NCBI RefSeq assembly: GCF_030864005.1
Contig: NZ_CP132976.1
Span: 5,208,001-5,272,000, forward strand
Origin: Achromobacter seleniivolatilans
GTDB taxonomy: Bacteria; Pseudomonadota; Gammaproteobacteria; Burkholderiales; Burkholderiaceae_B
DNA length: 64,000 bases
Reading direction: 5' to 3'
This document shows, in pieces, positions 44,001 to 52,539 of the stretch. A program made the position numbers and the translations under genes. Under the pieces are notes generated by a model. It saw nothing but the letters and a program-made list of their open reading frames with translations. It searched no databases and was not told the DNA's origin. Within the stretch, counting starts at the first letter, position 1; each line of letters opens with the position of its first letter.

Positions 44001-44921
44001 TTACTCCGCGATCAGACCGCGGGCAGTTGACGCCGCCTGCTCTGTCAACCATGTTGCGACGACGTCGGCGTCCGGGGTGCTGCGCCGCGTGTTGCGCACC
44101 AGCCAGTAGGCATGCTCCGTGGCGCTGGCGGTCTGGCCCCCCACCGCTTCAAGCCGGTGATCGGCCAGCATGGGGGCAATCAGCGCCAGCCGTCCCAGTG
44201 CAATGCCATGACCCGCCAGGGCCGCATGCACGATCTGATCGTATTGGTTAAACCGCAGCATGCCCCGGGGGCGTACACGGCCCAGACCGCGCGCATTCAA
44301 CCATTCTGACCATTGCAGCCAGGGACGCGTGGGGTCATCGAATTCCAGCAGCACATGACGTTGCAATTCACTGGCATCCAAGCCGCGGGCTTGCAATGAA
44401 GGATGGGCCACCGGCACCACCGACTCCCCAAACAGCCATACCGCGCCATCTGGCACCATGTCACGCGGGCTATAGCGGATGGCGATATCCACGCTTTCGC
44501 GGTCGATATCGATCAGGCGGTTGTCCGCAGCGACGCGCACGTCAATATGCGGATACGCGGCTTGGAAGTCGCCCAGCCGGGGGAGCAGCCACAGCGAGGC
44601 CACGCCGATGGTGGTCGTCACAGTGACGGGCGTGCGCCGTTCTGGCGCTCGCAATTGCTCGGTAACGTCGCCCAGCCGGCTCAACCAGGCATCGGCCATG
44701 CGGAACAGTTGCGCGCCTTCAGCAGTAAAGGACACGCTGCGAAACCCGCGCACCAGCAGCGGCACCCCCAGATGGGCCTCCAGGGCACGGATCTGACGGC
44801 TGACGGCCGACTGCGTGACATGCAGATCTTGCGCAGCAAGCGTGATGCTCATGCGGCGTCCGACGGCGACGAAACCTTTGATCAGGTCTAGCGGGGGGAG
44901 TTTTGCCAGCGGGTATGACAT
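44001..44921 (-). CDS. LysR-family transcriptional regulator (GcvA-like)
   Basis: A 306-residue regulator. The N-terminal helix-turn-helix (about residues 10-70) is ISITLAAQDLHVTQSAVSRQIRALEAHLG-like, followed by FRSVSFTAEG and a periplasmic-binding-fold effector domain (about 95-300). RRTPVTVTTTIGVASLWLLPRLGDFQAAYP is typical of the GcvA subgroup. It diverges from the HCCA-isomerase-like gene across 126 bp containing a T-N11-A type dyad, so that gene is a probable target. No effector can be inferred. Confidence 0.92.
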   Translation of the reverse strand: MSYPLAKLPPLDLIKGFVAVGRRMSITLAAQDLHVTQSAVSRQIRALEAHLGVPLLVRGFRSVSFTAEGAQLFRMADAWLSRLGDVTEQLRAPERRTPVTVTTTIGVASLWLLPRLGDFQAAYPHIDVRVAADNRLIDIDRESVDIAIRYSPRDMVPDGAVWLFGESVVPVAHPSLQARGLDASELQRHVLLEFDDPTRPWLQWSEWLNARGLGRVRPRGMLRFNQYDQIVHAALAGHGIALGRLALIAPMLADHRLEAVGGQTASATEHAYWLVRNTRRSTPDADVVATWLTEQAASTARGLIAE

Positions 44922-44984
44922 TCCTGAAACTCATGCGTAGCGGGCGGAAATATCGCTTGAGCAATAGTACGCCCAAGGCGTTCA

Positions 44985-44999
44985 ATACTTGAGTGGTAT
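44985..44999. promoter_or_regulatory. LysR-box-like dyad
   Basis: ATAC-N7-GTAT, a 15-bp interrupted dyad of the T-N11-A class, lies 64 bp from the LysR start and 49 bp from the divergent gene's start, the classical place for LysR binding. Confidence 0.4.
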
Positions 45000-45047
45000 G
45001 GGCAACGCCCTGGCCGCGCCACCAGACAGGACACCGGAGTTGCAGTG

Positions 45048-45698
45048 ATGACCGCCCCTTTGCCCGATACGCCTCACATCGAGATGTGGTTCGATTTCGC
45101 CAGCCCCTACAGCTATCTGGCGATCGAGCGTGTTGACGCTCTGGCGCAAGCGGCAGGCGTCCAGGTTGATCTGCGCCCTTTTCTGTTGGGGCCGATTTTT
45201 CAGGCGCAAGGCTGGAATGACACGCCGTTCCGTCTGTTCCCGGGCAAGGGCGCCTACATGATGCGCGACATCGCGCGCCTGGCCGAAAAGTATGGCGTGG
45301 TCTACAACCGGCCGCGCCTGTTTCCCCGCATGAGTGTGCTGCCCGCCCGTATTGCCTTGCTGGGTCAGGACGAGCCTTGGGGCCGCGACTTTTGCGTGGC
45401 CGTATTCCGTGCCAATTTCCAGCATGACCTGGACATCCAGGACGAAGACGTTGTCCATACGTTGCTGACAGACTTGTCGTTGGATGCGGAAAGCCTCATT
45501 GCCCGCGGCAAGTCCGAAGCCGCCAAGGAGGCGCTGCGCCGGCAGGTGGACCGCGCGCGGGATTTGGGCATTTTCGGGGCGCCTACGCTTTTTGTGGATG
45601 GCGAGATGTTCTGGGGCAACGACCGCCTGGAAGACGCGCTGGATTGGACGCGCCGCGCCGAAGCGGCCAGTCCTTGGCCCGCCGCCCGGCACGCTTGA
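45048..45698 (+). CDS. 2-hydroxychromene-2-carboxylate isomerase family (DsbA/GST-kappa fold)
   Basis: A 216-residue thioredoxin-fold enzyme. EMWFDFASPYSYLAIERVDALA at the N-terminus includes the Ser that coordinates glutathione in HCCA isomerases; the CxxC of DsbA is absent. GIFGAPTLFVDGEMFWGNDRLED near the C-terminus is the conserved cis-Pro/substrate segment. In naphthalene pathways this enzyme isomerises 2-hydroxychromene-2-carboxylate with glutathione, but no aromatic catabolic gene is nearby and the real substrate is unknown. The ATG at 45048 is preferred over an adjacent GTG. Confidence 0.9.
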   Translation: MTAPLPDTPHIEMWFDFASPYSYLAIERVDALAQAAGVQVDLRPFLLGPIFQAQGWNDTPFRLFPGKGAYMMRDIARLAEKYGVVYNRPRLFPRMSVLPARIALLGQDEPWGRDFCVAVFRANFQHDLDIQDEDVVHTLLTDLSLDAESLIARGKSEAAKEALRRQVDRARDLGIFGAPTLFVDGEMFWGNDRLEDALDWTRRAEAASPWPAARHA

Positions 45699-45978
45699 GA
45701 ATATCCGCAGCAACGCACAGATTTCTTCGTCAACGCACCTCAAATGAAAAACGCAAGCAGTGCCTATCGCGGCGCGCCCATGCCGGGCGGCCGTTCATTC
45801 ACCCAATTCCGCGCCGCTCGCATCCGGCGGGTATCGTTTCAATGGCAGCAGATAGGGCAGCCAGATTTCACAGAAAGCCAGCCCTTGCCAAGCGGAACCC
45901 GCCAAGGTCCCAAAGGCACGTAGGCACGTAGGCAGGGGGCTGGAGGCGCGGTTATAAACACGCCAGCATCCAACGCGC

Positions 45979-46356
45979 CTACCCCTTCGTCACCGGTGCG
46001 ACTTGGGCCCATTCTTCATCCGAATACAGACGAGAGCGCAGCAGAAAGCGCTTCCCTTCTGCGCTGTCCAATGAAAACGCACCGCCCCGTCCGGGCACGG
46101 CGTCGATGATCAATTGCGTATGCTCCCAATACGCGAATTGGTCTTCGCCCATGTAAAACGGGCAACCTTCCAGGTCGCCCAACAGCACGTCCGAGCCGCC
46201 CACCATGAATTCTCCCAGCGCGTAGCACATGGGAGAACTGCCATCGCAGCATCCGCCCGATTGGTGGAACATCAGCGGCCCGTGCTTGGTGCGCAGGGTA
46301 TTGATCAGCTGGCGCGCCTCGTCGGTCGCAACCACGCGTGGGGTGTGCTCTGCCAT
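45979..46356 (-). CDS. DUF779 protein accompanying an aldehyde dehydrogenase
   Basis: A 125-residue protein of the DUF779 family (TDEARQLINTLRTKHGPLMFHQSGGCCDGSSPMCY, DVLLGDLEGCPFYMGEDQFAYWEHTQLIID). It has a conserved Cys-Cys pair and further cysteines that could bind metal. These genes nearly always sit beside NAD-dependent aldehyde dehydrogenases of the ExaC/AldA type, as here, 68 bp downstream of one. No enzymatic role is established. Confidence 0.9.
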   Translation of the reverse strand: MAEHTPRVVATDEARQLINTLRTKHGPLMFHQSGGCCDGSSPMCYALGEFMVGGSDVLLGDLEGCPFYMGEDQFAYWEHTQLIIDAVPGRGGAFSLDSAEGKRFLLRSRLYSDEEWAQVAPVTKG

Positions 46357-46424
46357 GACGTTTTCCTATTGGCATCCGGCGCGCCAGACCCAGGGGCCCG
46401 GCGCGCCGTTTCACGGCTTGGGGA

Positions 46425-47954
46425 TCAGAAGAAACCCAGCTTCTTCGGCGAGTAGCTCACCAGCAGGTTCTTGGTCTGCTGATAGTGGTTGAGCATCATC
46501 TTGTGGTTCTCGCGTCCAATGCCAGACTGCTTGTAGCCGCCGAACGCCGCGTGCGCGGGGTAGGCGTGATAGCAGTTGGTCCACACGCGGCCGGCCTTGA
46601 TGGCGCGGCCCATCCGATAGCACGTGTTGGCGTCGCGCGACCACACACCCGCGCCCAAACCATAGAGCGTGTCGTTGGCCAGAGCCAGCGCATCATCGGC
46701 GTCCTTGAACGTCGTCACGGCCACCACCGGCCCGAAGATTTCCTCTTGGAACACGCGCATCTTGTTGTGGCCCTTGAACACCGTGGGCTGCACGTAATAG
46801 CCGCCTTCCAGCGCGCCAGGCAACTGTGCGCGAGAGCCGCCTGCCAGCACGTCGGCGCCTTCCTGCTTGCCGATGTCCAGGTAGGACAGAATCTTCTCCA
46901 GTTGCTCGGTTGAGGCCTGCGCGCCCAGCATGGTATCGCCATCCAGCGGGTTGCCCTGCTTGATCGCGGCCACGCGCTTCAAGGCGCGTTCCATGAAGCG
47001 GTCATATAGCGATTCCTGAATCAAAGCGCGGCTGGGGCAGGTGCACACTTCGCCCTGGTTCAGCGCGAACATGACGAATCCCTCGATGGCCTTGTCCAGA
47101 AAGTCATCGTCCTGCGCGGCCACGTCAGCAAAGAAAATGTTGGGCGACTTGCCGCCCAGCTCCAGCGTGACGGGGATGATGTTCTGCGACGCGTACTGCA
47201 TGATCAAGCGGCCGGTCGTGGTTTCGCCGGTGAAGGCAATCTTGGCAATCCGCTTGCTGGATGCCAGCGGTTTGCCGGCTTCCAGACCAAAGCCCGTGAC
47301 GATGTTCAGCACGCCAGGGGGCAGGATGTCGGCAATCAACTCGGCCAGCAGCAAAATGCCCAGCGGCGTCTGTTCGGCGGGCTTGAGCACCACGCAGTTG
47401 CCTGCGGCCAAGGCCGGCGCCAACTTCCACGCGGCCATCAGGATGGGGAAGTTCCACGGAATGATCTGGCCAACCACGCCTAGCGGTTCGTTGAAGTGAT
47501 AGGCCACGGTGTCGCTGTCGATCTCTGACAGCCCGCCTTCCTGGCTGCGGATGCACGAAGCGAAGTAGCGGAAGTGGTCGATCGCCAGCGGGATATCGGC
47601 CGCGCGGGCTTCGCGGATGGGCTTGCCGTTGTCCCAGGTTTCGGCGGTAGCCAGACGTTCCAGGTTGGCTTCCATCACGTCTGCAATCTGCATCAACATG
47701 CGGGCGCGTTCCGCGGCTGGGGTCGCACCCCATTTCGGTGCGGCACGATGCGCGGCGTCCAGCGCCAGGTCAATGTCGCGCTCCTTGGAACGGGCGTTGC
47801 GGGAAAGGACCTGTCCGGTAACCGGGGTCACGTTGTCAAAGTATTCACCGTCCGCCGGCTTCTGCCACTTTCCATCAATGAAGTTGTCGTACTGCGTCTT
47901 GAGATCCAGGCGTGTGCCATAGGTATCCGGGGTAATGCGGGTCGCGATGTCCAT
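46425..47954 (-). CDS. NAD-dependent aldehyde dehydrogenase (ExaC-like acetaldehyde dehydrogenase)
   Basis: A 509-residue ALDH that oxidises an aldehyde to the acid. The start at 47954 has GGAGA upstream. [21 protein letters not shown], the general-base region [13 protein letters not shown] and the catalytic cysteine segment [14 protein letters not shown] are all present. The C-terminal [26 protein letters not shown] fits the acetaldehyde/ethanol-oxidation group. It is driven by a sigma-54 promoter at 48009-48023 and faces the AcoR-type activator gene, so induction by a substrate such as ethanol, acetaldehyde or acetoin is likely. Confidence 0.94.
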   Translation of the reverse strand: MDIATRITPDTYGTRLDLKTQYDNFIDGKWQKPADGEYFDNVTPVTGQVLSRNARSKERDIDLALDAAHRAAPKWGATPAAERARMLMQIADVMEANLERLATAETWDNGKPIREARAADIPLAIDHFRYFASCIRSQEGGLSEIDSDTVAYHFNEPLGVVGQIIPWNFPILMAAWKLAPALAAGNCVVLKPAEQTPLGILLLAELIADILPPGVLNIVTGFGLEAGKPLASSKRIAKIAFTGETTTGRLIMQYASQNIIPVTLELGGKSPNIFFADVAAQDDDFLDKAIEGFVMFALNQGEVCTCPSRALIQESLYDRFMERALKRVAAIKQGNPLDGDTMLGAQASTEQLEKILSYLDIGKQEGADVLAGGSRAQLPGALEGGYYVQPTVFKGHNKMRVFQEEIFGPVVAVTTFKDADDALALANDTLYGLGAGVWSRDANTCYRMGRAIKAGRVWTNCYHAYPAHAAFGGYKQSGIGRENHKMMLNHYQQTKNLLVSYSPKKLGFF

Positions 47955-48008
47955 GCTTGTCTCCGATATTGTTGGGATAGCGGCAGTCGGCTGCCTATCC
48001 GATATCAA

Positions 48009-48023
48009 GCAAAGTCCGTGCCA
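48009..48023 (-). promoter_or_regulatory. Sigma-54 (-24/-12) promoter for the aldehyde dehydrogenase operon
   Basis: On the minus strand the sequence is TGGCAC-N5-TTGC, an exact match to the sigma-54 consensus (GG at -24, GC at -12). It lies 55 bp upstream of the ALDH start and faces a sigma-54 activator gene. Confidence 0.85.
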
Positions 48024-48131
48024 GTCCGGGGCTTCCCTGCTGGACAGCCCGTGCGACGCATGCGAAAGTAGATTTGCACGCGCTCTTACCGGGCGCGGGC
48101 AAAGTTTTTTCTTGCCGGGATGATGTTTTTT

Positions 48132-48164
48132 GCGACATTGTCGCGGAACAGGTGTCGCAGAACA
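48132..48164. promoter_or_regulatory. Upstream activator sites for the sigma-54 promoter
   Basis: GCGACA-T-TGTCGC (48132-48144) is a perfect 6-bp dyad. It overlaps the first of two near-identical direct repeats, TGTCGCGGAACA (48139-48150) and TGTCGCAGAACA (48153-48164), 14 bp apart. They lie about 110-140 bp upstream of the -24/-12 element and just before the activator's start, so they may serve both activation and autoregulation. Confidence 0.6.
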
Positions 48165-48183
48165 CCGGTCCTAGGAGACATGC

Positions 48184-50085
48184 ATGGCCACACATTCCCG
48201 TCAGCACGCGCTGACGCAAGCGCGCCTGCTGTTCAACCAGCAGGGCGCCGTGCCCGGCGGCGTGGTTGCCGAGCCCATCCTGAGATCCTGGCGGCGTTGC
48301 GCCGACCTGGGCTTTGATATGCGCGGCGTGCGCCGCGCTGAACTTATGACGCAGGGTGAGCTGCGTGAAGCCCAGCAGCGCAATGAAGCGCTGCGCCGCT
48401 TGTCCGAACCTGCGATGTCCTATTTGCGCCGCCAAGCGGGCGGCAGCGGCAACCTGGTGATTTTGTCCGACGCGCAAGGATTGGTCCTGGACAGCGACGG
48501 AGATACCGGTTTTGCGCATCGTGCCTCACGCGTGGCGCTGATGCCCGGCGCACCCTGGGACGAGGCCGCGGCCGGCACCAATGCCATCGGCACGGCGCTG
48601 GTCGAAGGCCGCGCTACTACCGTCCATGGCGCCGAACACTATTTCGAACCCAACCGCATTCTGACGTGCGCAGCGGTGCCCATTACCGATAGCGAAGGGC
48701 GCACGCTGGGCGTGCTGGACTTGTCCAGTCAAGCGCGCGACGTACGCCCGGATGTGCTTGAGCAAGTGCGCGCGGCGGTCGATGTGATTGAACACCGTTT
48801 GTTTGAAGAGGCCTACGAGCATCACGCGGTGCTGCGTCTGCATGGAGACCATTCCGGACTGGGCGCGCCGGGCGAAGGCTTGTTGGCGTTTCAAGGTGAT
48901 GTTCTGATCGGCGCGAACCGGCGCGCCCTGCATGCGCTGGGGCTGGCCGCCACCGCGCTGGGGGTGTACCGCTACGCCGATGTCTTTGAGGGCGAGCTTG
49001 AACGCTGCCCGGACGCCGCGGGCCGGGTGCAGACGCGCGCGGGCACGACGTATCACGCGCGTTTGCGTTGGCCGCGCTCACGGCCGCCGAAATCACCTGT
49101 GACGCCGGCGTTGCCAGCGGTTGATGCTCCGCGCCTGCCGGGCGGCATGCGCACACCGAGTTTTGATGCGGCCACCTTGGGAGCGTTGGCGCGCGCCGTG
49201 CATCTGTCAGACGCGGGCGTGTCGATATTGCTGCAAGGCGAAACCGGCGTGGGCAAGGAAGTGTTTGCACGCCAACTGCATGAGCGCAGCAAGCGGGCAA
49301 CCGGGCCGTTCGTGGCGGTTAATTGCGCGGCGCTGCCCGAAAGCCTGATCGAATCCGAATTGTTTGGGTACGAAGAGGGCGCCTTTACCGGCGCGCGCCG
49401 CCAGGGAAGCAAGGGCCTGTTGCGCCAGGCGCATGGCGGGGTGTTGTTTCTGGATGAAATCGGCGACATGCCGCTGACACTGCAATCACGGTTGTTGCGC
49501 GTGCTGCAAACCCGCGAGGTTTCGCCGCTGGGTGCGGCGCGGCCCGTCTTGGTGGATTTTGCGCTGGTCTGCGCAACCCACCGTCCGTTGGCCCACGAAG
49601 GCGCGGATGCGCCGGTGCGTCCTGATCTGTATTTCCGCATCGCCGAATACACCGTCACGCTTGAGCCCTTGCGCACGCGTGCGGACCGGCTGGAACTGCT
49701 GCGCGGCTTGTGGGCCGCGCAAGGCGCGGGCCCGGTCTTGCCGCCAACCATCGAAGCTATCCTGGCCCGCTATCCGTGGCCCGGCAATTACCGGCAACTG
49801 GCTGCGGTGTTGCGTACGCTGCATGTATTGGCAGGCCCATCGGGCATGGTCGATATGGACATGCTGCCTGCCGAGCTGTCGCCAGCAGGCTCGCGCGACG
49901 CGGCGGCTGGCTCGCCGCTATTGAGCAGCGAGCCGTCCAATCTGCAATCGATGACAGACGCCGCGATCCGCGACGCGCTGGCCTCGCATGAAGGCAATGT
50001 CAGCCGCGCGGCGCGGGCGCTGGGTGTGCACCGCAGCACCATCTACCGGCGCGCGGCCGCGCTGGGCCTGCTGCGTTTGCGTTAG
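48184..50085 (+). CDS. Sigma-54-dependent activator, AcoR family
   Basis: A 633-residue enhancer-binding protein. The N-terminal sensory region includes a GAF domain (about residues 80-200). The AAA+ core at about 325-550 has Walker A GETGVGKE, the sigma-54-contacting GAFTGA loop, and Walker B GGVLFLDEIGDM. A Fis-type helix-turn-helix is at the C-terminus (VSRAARALGVHRSTIYRRAAALG). It is transcribed divergently from the sigma-54-dependent aldehyde dehydrogenase. No receiver domain is present, so it responds to a small molecule rather than a kinase. Confidence 0.94.
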   Translation: MATHSRQHALTQARLLFNQQGAVPGGVVAEPILRSWRRCADLGFDMRGVRRAELMTQGELREAQQRNEALRRLSEPAMSYLRRQAGGSGNLVILSDAQGLVLDSDGDTGFAHRASRVALMPGAPWDEAAAGTNAIGTALVEGRATTVHGAEHYFEPNRILTCAAVPITDSEGRTLGVLDLSSQARDVRPDVLEQVRAAVDVIEHRLFEEAYEHHAVLRLHGDHSGLGAPGEGLLAFQGDVLIGANRRALHALGLAATALGVYRYADVFEGELERCPDAAGRVQTRAGTTYHARLRWPRSRPPKSPVTPALPAVDAPRLPGGMRTPSFDAATLGALARAVHLSDAGVSILLQGETGVGKEVFARQLHERSKRATGPFVAVNCAALPESLIESELFGYEEGAFTGARRQGSKGLLRQAHGGVLFLDEIGDMPLTLQSRLLRVLQTREVSPLGAARPVLVDFALVCATHRPLAHEGADAPVRPDLYFRIAEYTVTLEPLRTRADRLELLRGLWAAQGAGPVLPPTIEAILARYPWPGNYRQLAAVLRTLHVLAGPSGMVDMDMLPAELSPAGSRDAAAGSPLLSSEPSNLQSMTDAAIRDALASHEGNVSRAARALGVHRSTIYRRAAALGLLRLR

Positions 50086-50096
50086 CCGCGTCGGGT

Positions 50097-50885
50097 TCAG
50101 CCGATGAGCCGTGCGAGTTCAGCGCCTGGGTCCTTGGCGCGCATGAAGGCTTCGCCCACCAGGAAAGCATTCACCTGGTGATCACGCATCAGCTTGACGT
50201 CTTCGGGCTTGAGGATGCCGCTTTCCGTCACGACGCGCTTGCCCGCAGGGATGCGCGGCAGCAGGTCCAGCGTGTTTTGCAGGCTGGTCTCGAATGTGCG
50301 CAGATTGCGGTTGTTGATGCCCAACAGCGGCGTCTTCAAGGTCAGCGCCACGTCCAGCTCCTGGGCGTCATGCACTTCCACCAGCACATCCATGCCCAGC
50401 TCCATGGCCAGCGTTTCGTAGTCGCGCAATTGCGAGGGACTGAGCGCGGCCACGATCAGCAACACGCAGTCCGCGCCCATCGCGCGCGCCACGATGATCT
50501 GGTAGGGATCGATCACGAAGTCTTTGCGCAGCACCGGCAGCGAACACGCCGCGCGCGCTTGGCGCAGGTGATCGTGCGAGCCTTGGAAAAACTGCACGTC
50601 GGTCAGCACCGACAGGCAGGCTGCGCCATGCACAGCGTACGTCGAGGCAATATCCGAGGGGACAAAATTTTCGCGCAGCACACCCTTGGACGGCGAGGCT
50701 TTTTTGATCTCGGCGATGACGGCGGCTTTGCCCTGAGAAATTTTGTCTTCAATGGCTTGGGCAAAGCCACGCACGTCTTGCCGCGCCTGCGCTTCACGCA
50801 AGACTTCGGCTTCGCTACGCATTTGGCGAGCGGCCGCGACTTCCTCGACTTTGACGGCGAGGATCTTCGCAAGAATATCGTTCAT
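50097..50885 (-). CDS. trpC: Indole-3-glycerol phosphate synthase
   Basis: A 262-residue TIM-barrel enzyme converting CdRP to indole-3-glycerol phosphate in tryptophan synthesis. [17 protein letters not shown] holds the catalytic lysine, [12 protein letters not shown] follows, and [19 protein letters not shown] and [14 protein letters not shown] are the phosphate-site segments. It is monofunctional (no PRAI fusion). It overlaps trpD by four bases and is the last gene of the visible trp operon, convergent with the AcoR-type gene 11 bp away. Confidence 0.97.
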   Translation of the reverse strand: MNDILAKILAVKVEEVAAARQMRSEAEVLREAQARQDVRGFAQAIEDKISQGKAAVIAEIKKASPSKGVLRENFVPSDIASTYAVHGAACLSVLTDVQFFQGSHDHLRQARAACSLPVLRKDFVIDPYQIIVARAMGADCVLLIVAALSPSQLRDYETLAMELGMDVLVEVHDAQELDVALTLKTPLLGINNRNLRTFETSLQNTLDLLPRIPAGKRVVTESGILKPEDVKLMRDHQVNAFLVGEAFMRAKDPGAELARLIG

Positions 50886-51913
50886 TTCTGGAACTTCCGG
50901 GTGTATGCGCAGAATTCTTCCAGCTTGGCTCGCGCCGCGCCGGTGGAGAGTAGTTCAAATGCTAACGCTAAGGCTTCGGGAATGGAATCGGCTTTATTAC
51001 CGGCGTAAATGGCAAGGCCTGCATTAAGGGCGACGATGTCGCGGGCGGCGCCGTCGACATTCTCCAGCGCTTCGATGACAAGCTCGCGTGACTGCTCGCG
51101 ATTGGACACCTTGATGCTCCGGTTGGACATCATGGATAGCCCGTAGTCCTCGGGATGAATTTCGTATTCCCGGATTTGACCATCCTTGAGTTCGCCGACC
51201 AAGGTGGCGCCGCCCAGCGAGGCCTCGTCCATGCCGTCCTTGCCATGCACGACCAGCACGTGACGCGAGCCCAGGCGTTCCAGCACGCGCACCTGAATGC
51301 CCACCAGATCGGCGTGAAACACACCCATCAGCTGGTTCGCCGCGCCTGCGGGGTTGGTCAGGGGGCCAAGAATGTTGAAGATAGTGCGAACCGCCAGCTC
51401 TTTGCGTACGGCTGCCACGTTTTTCATCGCGCCGTGGTGGGCAGGCGCGAACATGAAGCCGATGCCGGTGGCCTGGATGCATTCCGCAACCTGATCGGGC
51501 GTCAGGACCAGATTGGCGCCCAGGGCTTCCAGCACATCGGCGCTGCCGCTTGAGGACGAGGCGCTGCGGTTGCCGTGCTTGGCGATCGGCACGCCGGCCG
51601 CCGCTGCCACGAACATCGCGGTGGTCGAGATATTGAAGGTGTGGCTGCCGTCTCCGCCCGTGCCGCACATGTCCAGCAGGTCTTGCGGATTGGGGGTCAC
51701 GACCGGCGTGGCGAATTCGCGCATGACTTGCGCGGCCGCAGTGATCTCGCCAATGGTTTCTTTCTTGACGCGCAAACCCATCAGCAGCGCGCTTGCGATT
51801 TGCGGAGACATCTCGCCACGCATCAGCATGCGCATCAGATGCAGCATTTCGTCGTGGAAAATTTCGCGGTGTTCAATGCAGCGCGTCAGCGCTTCGGTGG
51901 GGGAAATTGTCAC
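50882..51913 (-). CDS. trpD: Anthranilate phosphoribosyltransferase
   Basis: A 343-residue enzyme joining anthranilate to PRPP. The glycine-rich PRPP loop [17 protein letters not shown] lies at about residues 83-99, with [23 protein letters not shown] and [17 protein letters not shown] further on, as in all TrpD proteins. It follows trpG by 14 bp. Confidence 0.97.
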   Translation of the reverse strand: MTISPTEALTRCIEHREIFHDEMLHLMRMLMRGEMSPQIASALLMGLRVKKETIGEITAAAQVMREFATPVVTPNPQDLLDMCGTGGDGSHTFNISTTAMFVAAAAGVPIAKHGNRSASSSSGSADVLEALGANLVLTPDQVAECIQATGIGFMFAPAHHGAMKNVAAVRKELAVRTIFNILGPLTNPAGAANQLMGVFHADLVGIQVRVLERLGSRHVLVVHGKDGMDEASLGGATLVGELKDGQIREYEIHPEDYGLSMMSNRSIKVSNREQSRELVIEALENVDGAARDIVALNAGLAIYAGNKADSIPEALALAFELLSTGAARAKLEEFCAYTRKFQK

Positions 51914-51927
51914 GATGCGTCCTTCTT

Positions 51928-52494
51928 TTAAGCGAGGTTCAGAAAATTGCGCAGCAGGGCGTGGCCGTGTTCACTGAGCACGGACTCCGGATGGAACTGT
52001 ACCCCGTACAGCGGCAGCGTCTTGTGACGCACGCCCATGATGTCGCCGTCCGGAGCCGTTGCCGTCACCGCCAGGCAGTCGGGCAGGGTGGCCGGATCTA
52101 TCGTCAGTGAGTTGTAACGGATCACGGTGTAGGGGGTGGGCAGGCCGGTGAAGATATCCGTGCCGGTATGCGAGATCTTGACCGTCTTGCCATGCATGAT
52201 CTGCTGGGCGCGCACGATATCGCCGCCGTAGGCCGCGCCGATGGCCTGATGGCCCAGGCACACGCCCAGAATCGGCTTCTTGCCGGCAAAGGCCTGGATC
52301 ACGGGTACTGAAATGCCCGCTTCCGCTGGCGAGCAAGGGCCGGGCGACACGCAAATGCGGTCCGGGTTCATGGCGGTGATTTCTTCCAGCGTGATCTGGT
52401 CATTGCGCGCCACGCGCACATCTTCACCCAGCTCGCCAAAGTATTGGACCAGGTTGTAGGTAAAAGAGTCGTAGTTATCGATCATCAACAGCAT
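51928..52494 (-). CDS. trpG: Anthranilate synthase glutamine amidotransferase component
   Basis: A 188-residue class I amidotransferase supplying ammonia to Trp[20 protein letters not shown] starts the protein; the nucleophile Cys lies in [10 protein letters not shown], and His/Glu of the triad in [12 protein letters not shown]. In many bacteria this subunit also serves folate synthesis (PabA). It lies 45 bp after trpE. Confidence 0.97.
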   Translation of the reverse strand: MLLMIDNYDSFTYNLVQYFGELGEDVRVARNDQITLEEITAMNPDRICVSPGPCSPAEAGISVPVIQAFAGKKPILGVCLGHQAIGAAYGGDIVRAQQIMHGKTVKISHTGTDIFTGLPTPYTVIRYNSLTIDPATLPDCLAVTATAPDGDIMGVRHKTLPLYGVQFHPESVLSEHGHALLRNFLNLA

Positions 52495-52539
52495 GTTTTC
52501 TCTCCGTGCGAACGGTATTGGGTTTGGCCGTGGCCGGAT

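Noticed and set aside
45699..45978. Small plus-strand frame and a CACGTAGG tandem near 45920
   Set aside because: The frame has no coding character, and a two-copy 8-bp repeat is too small to call an element.
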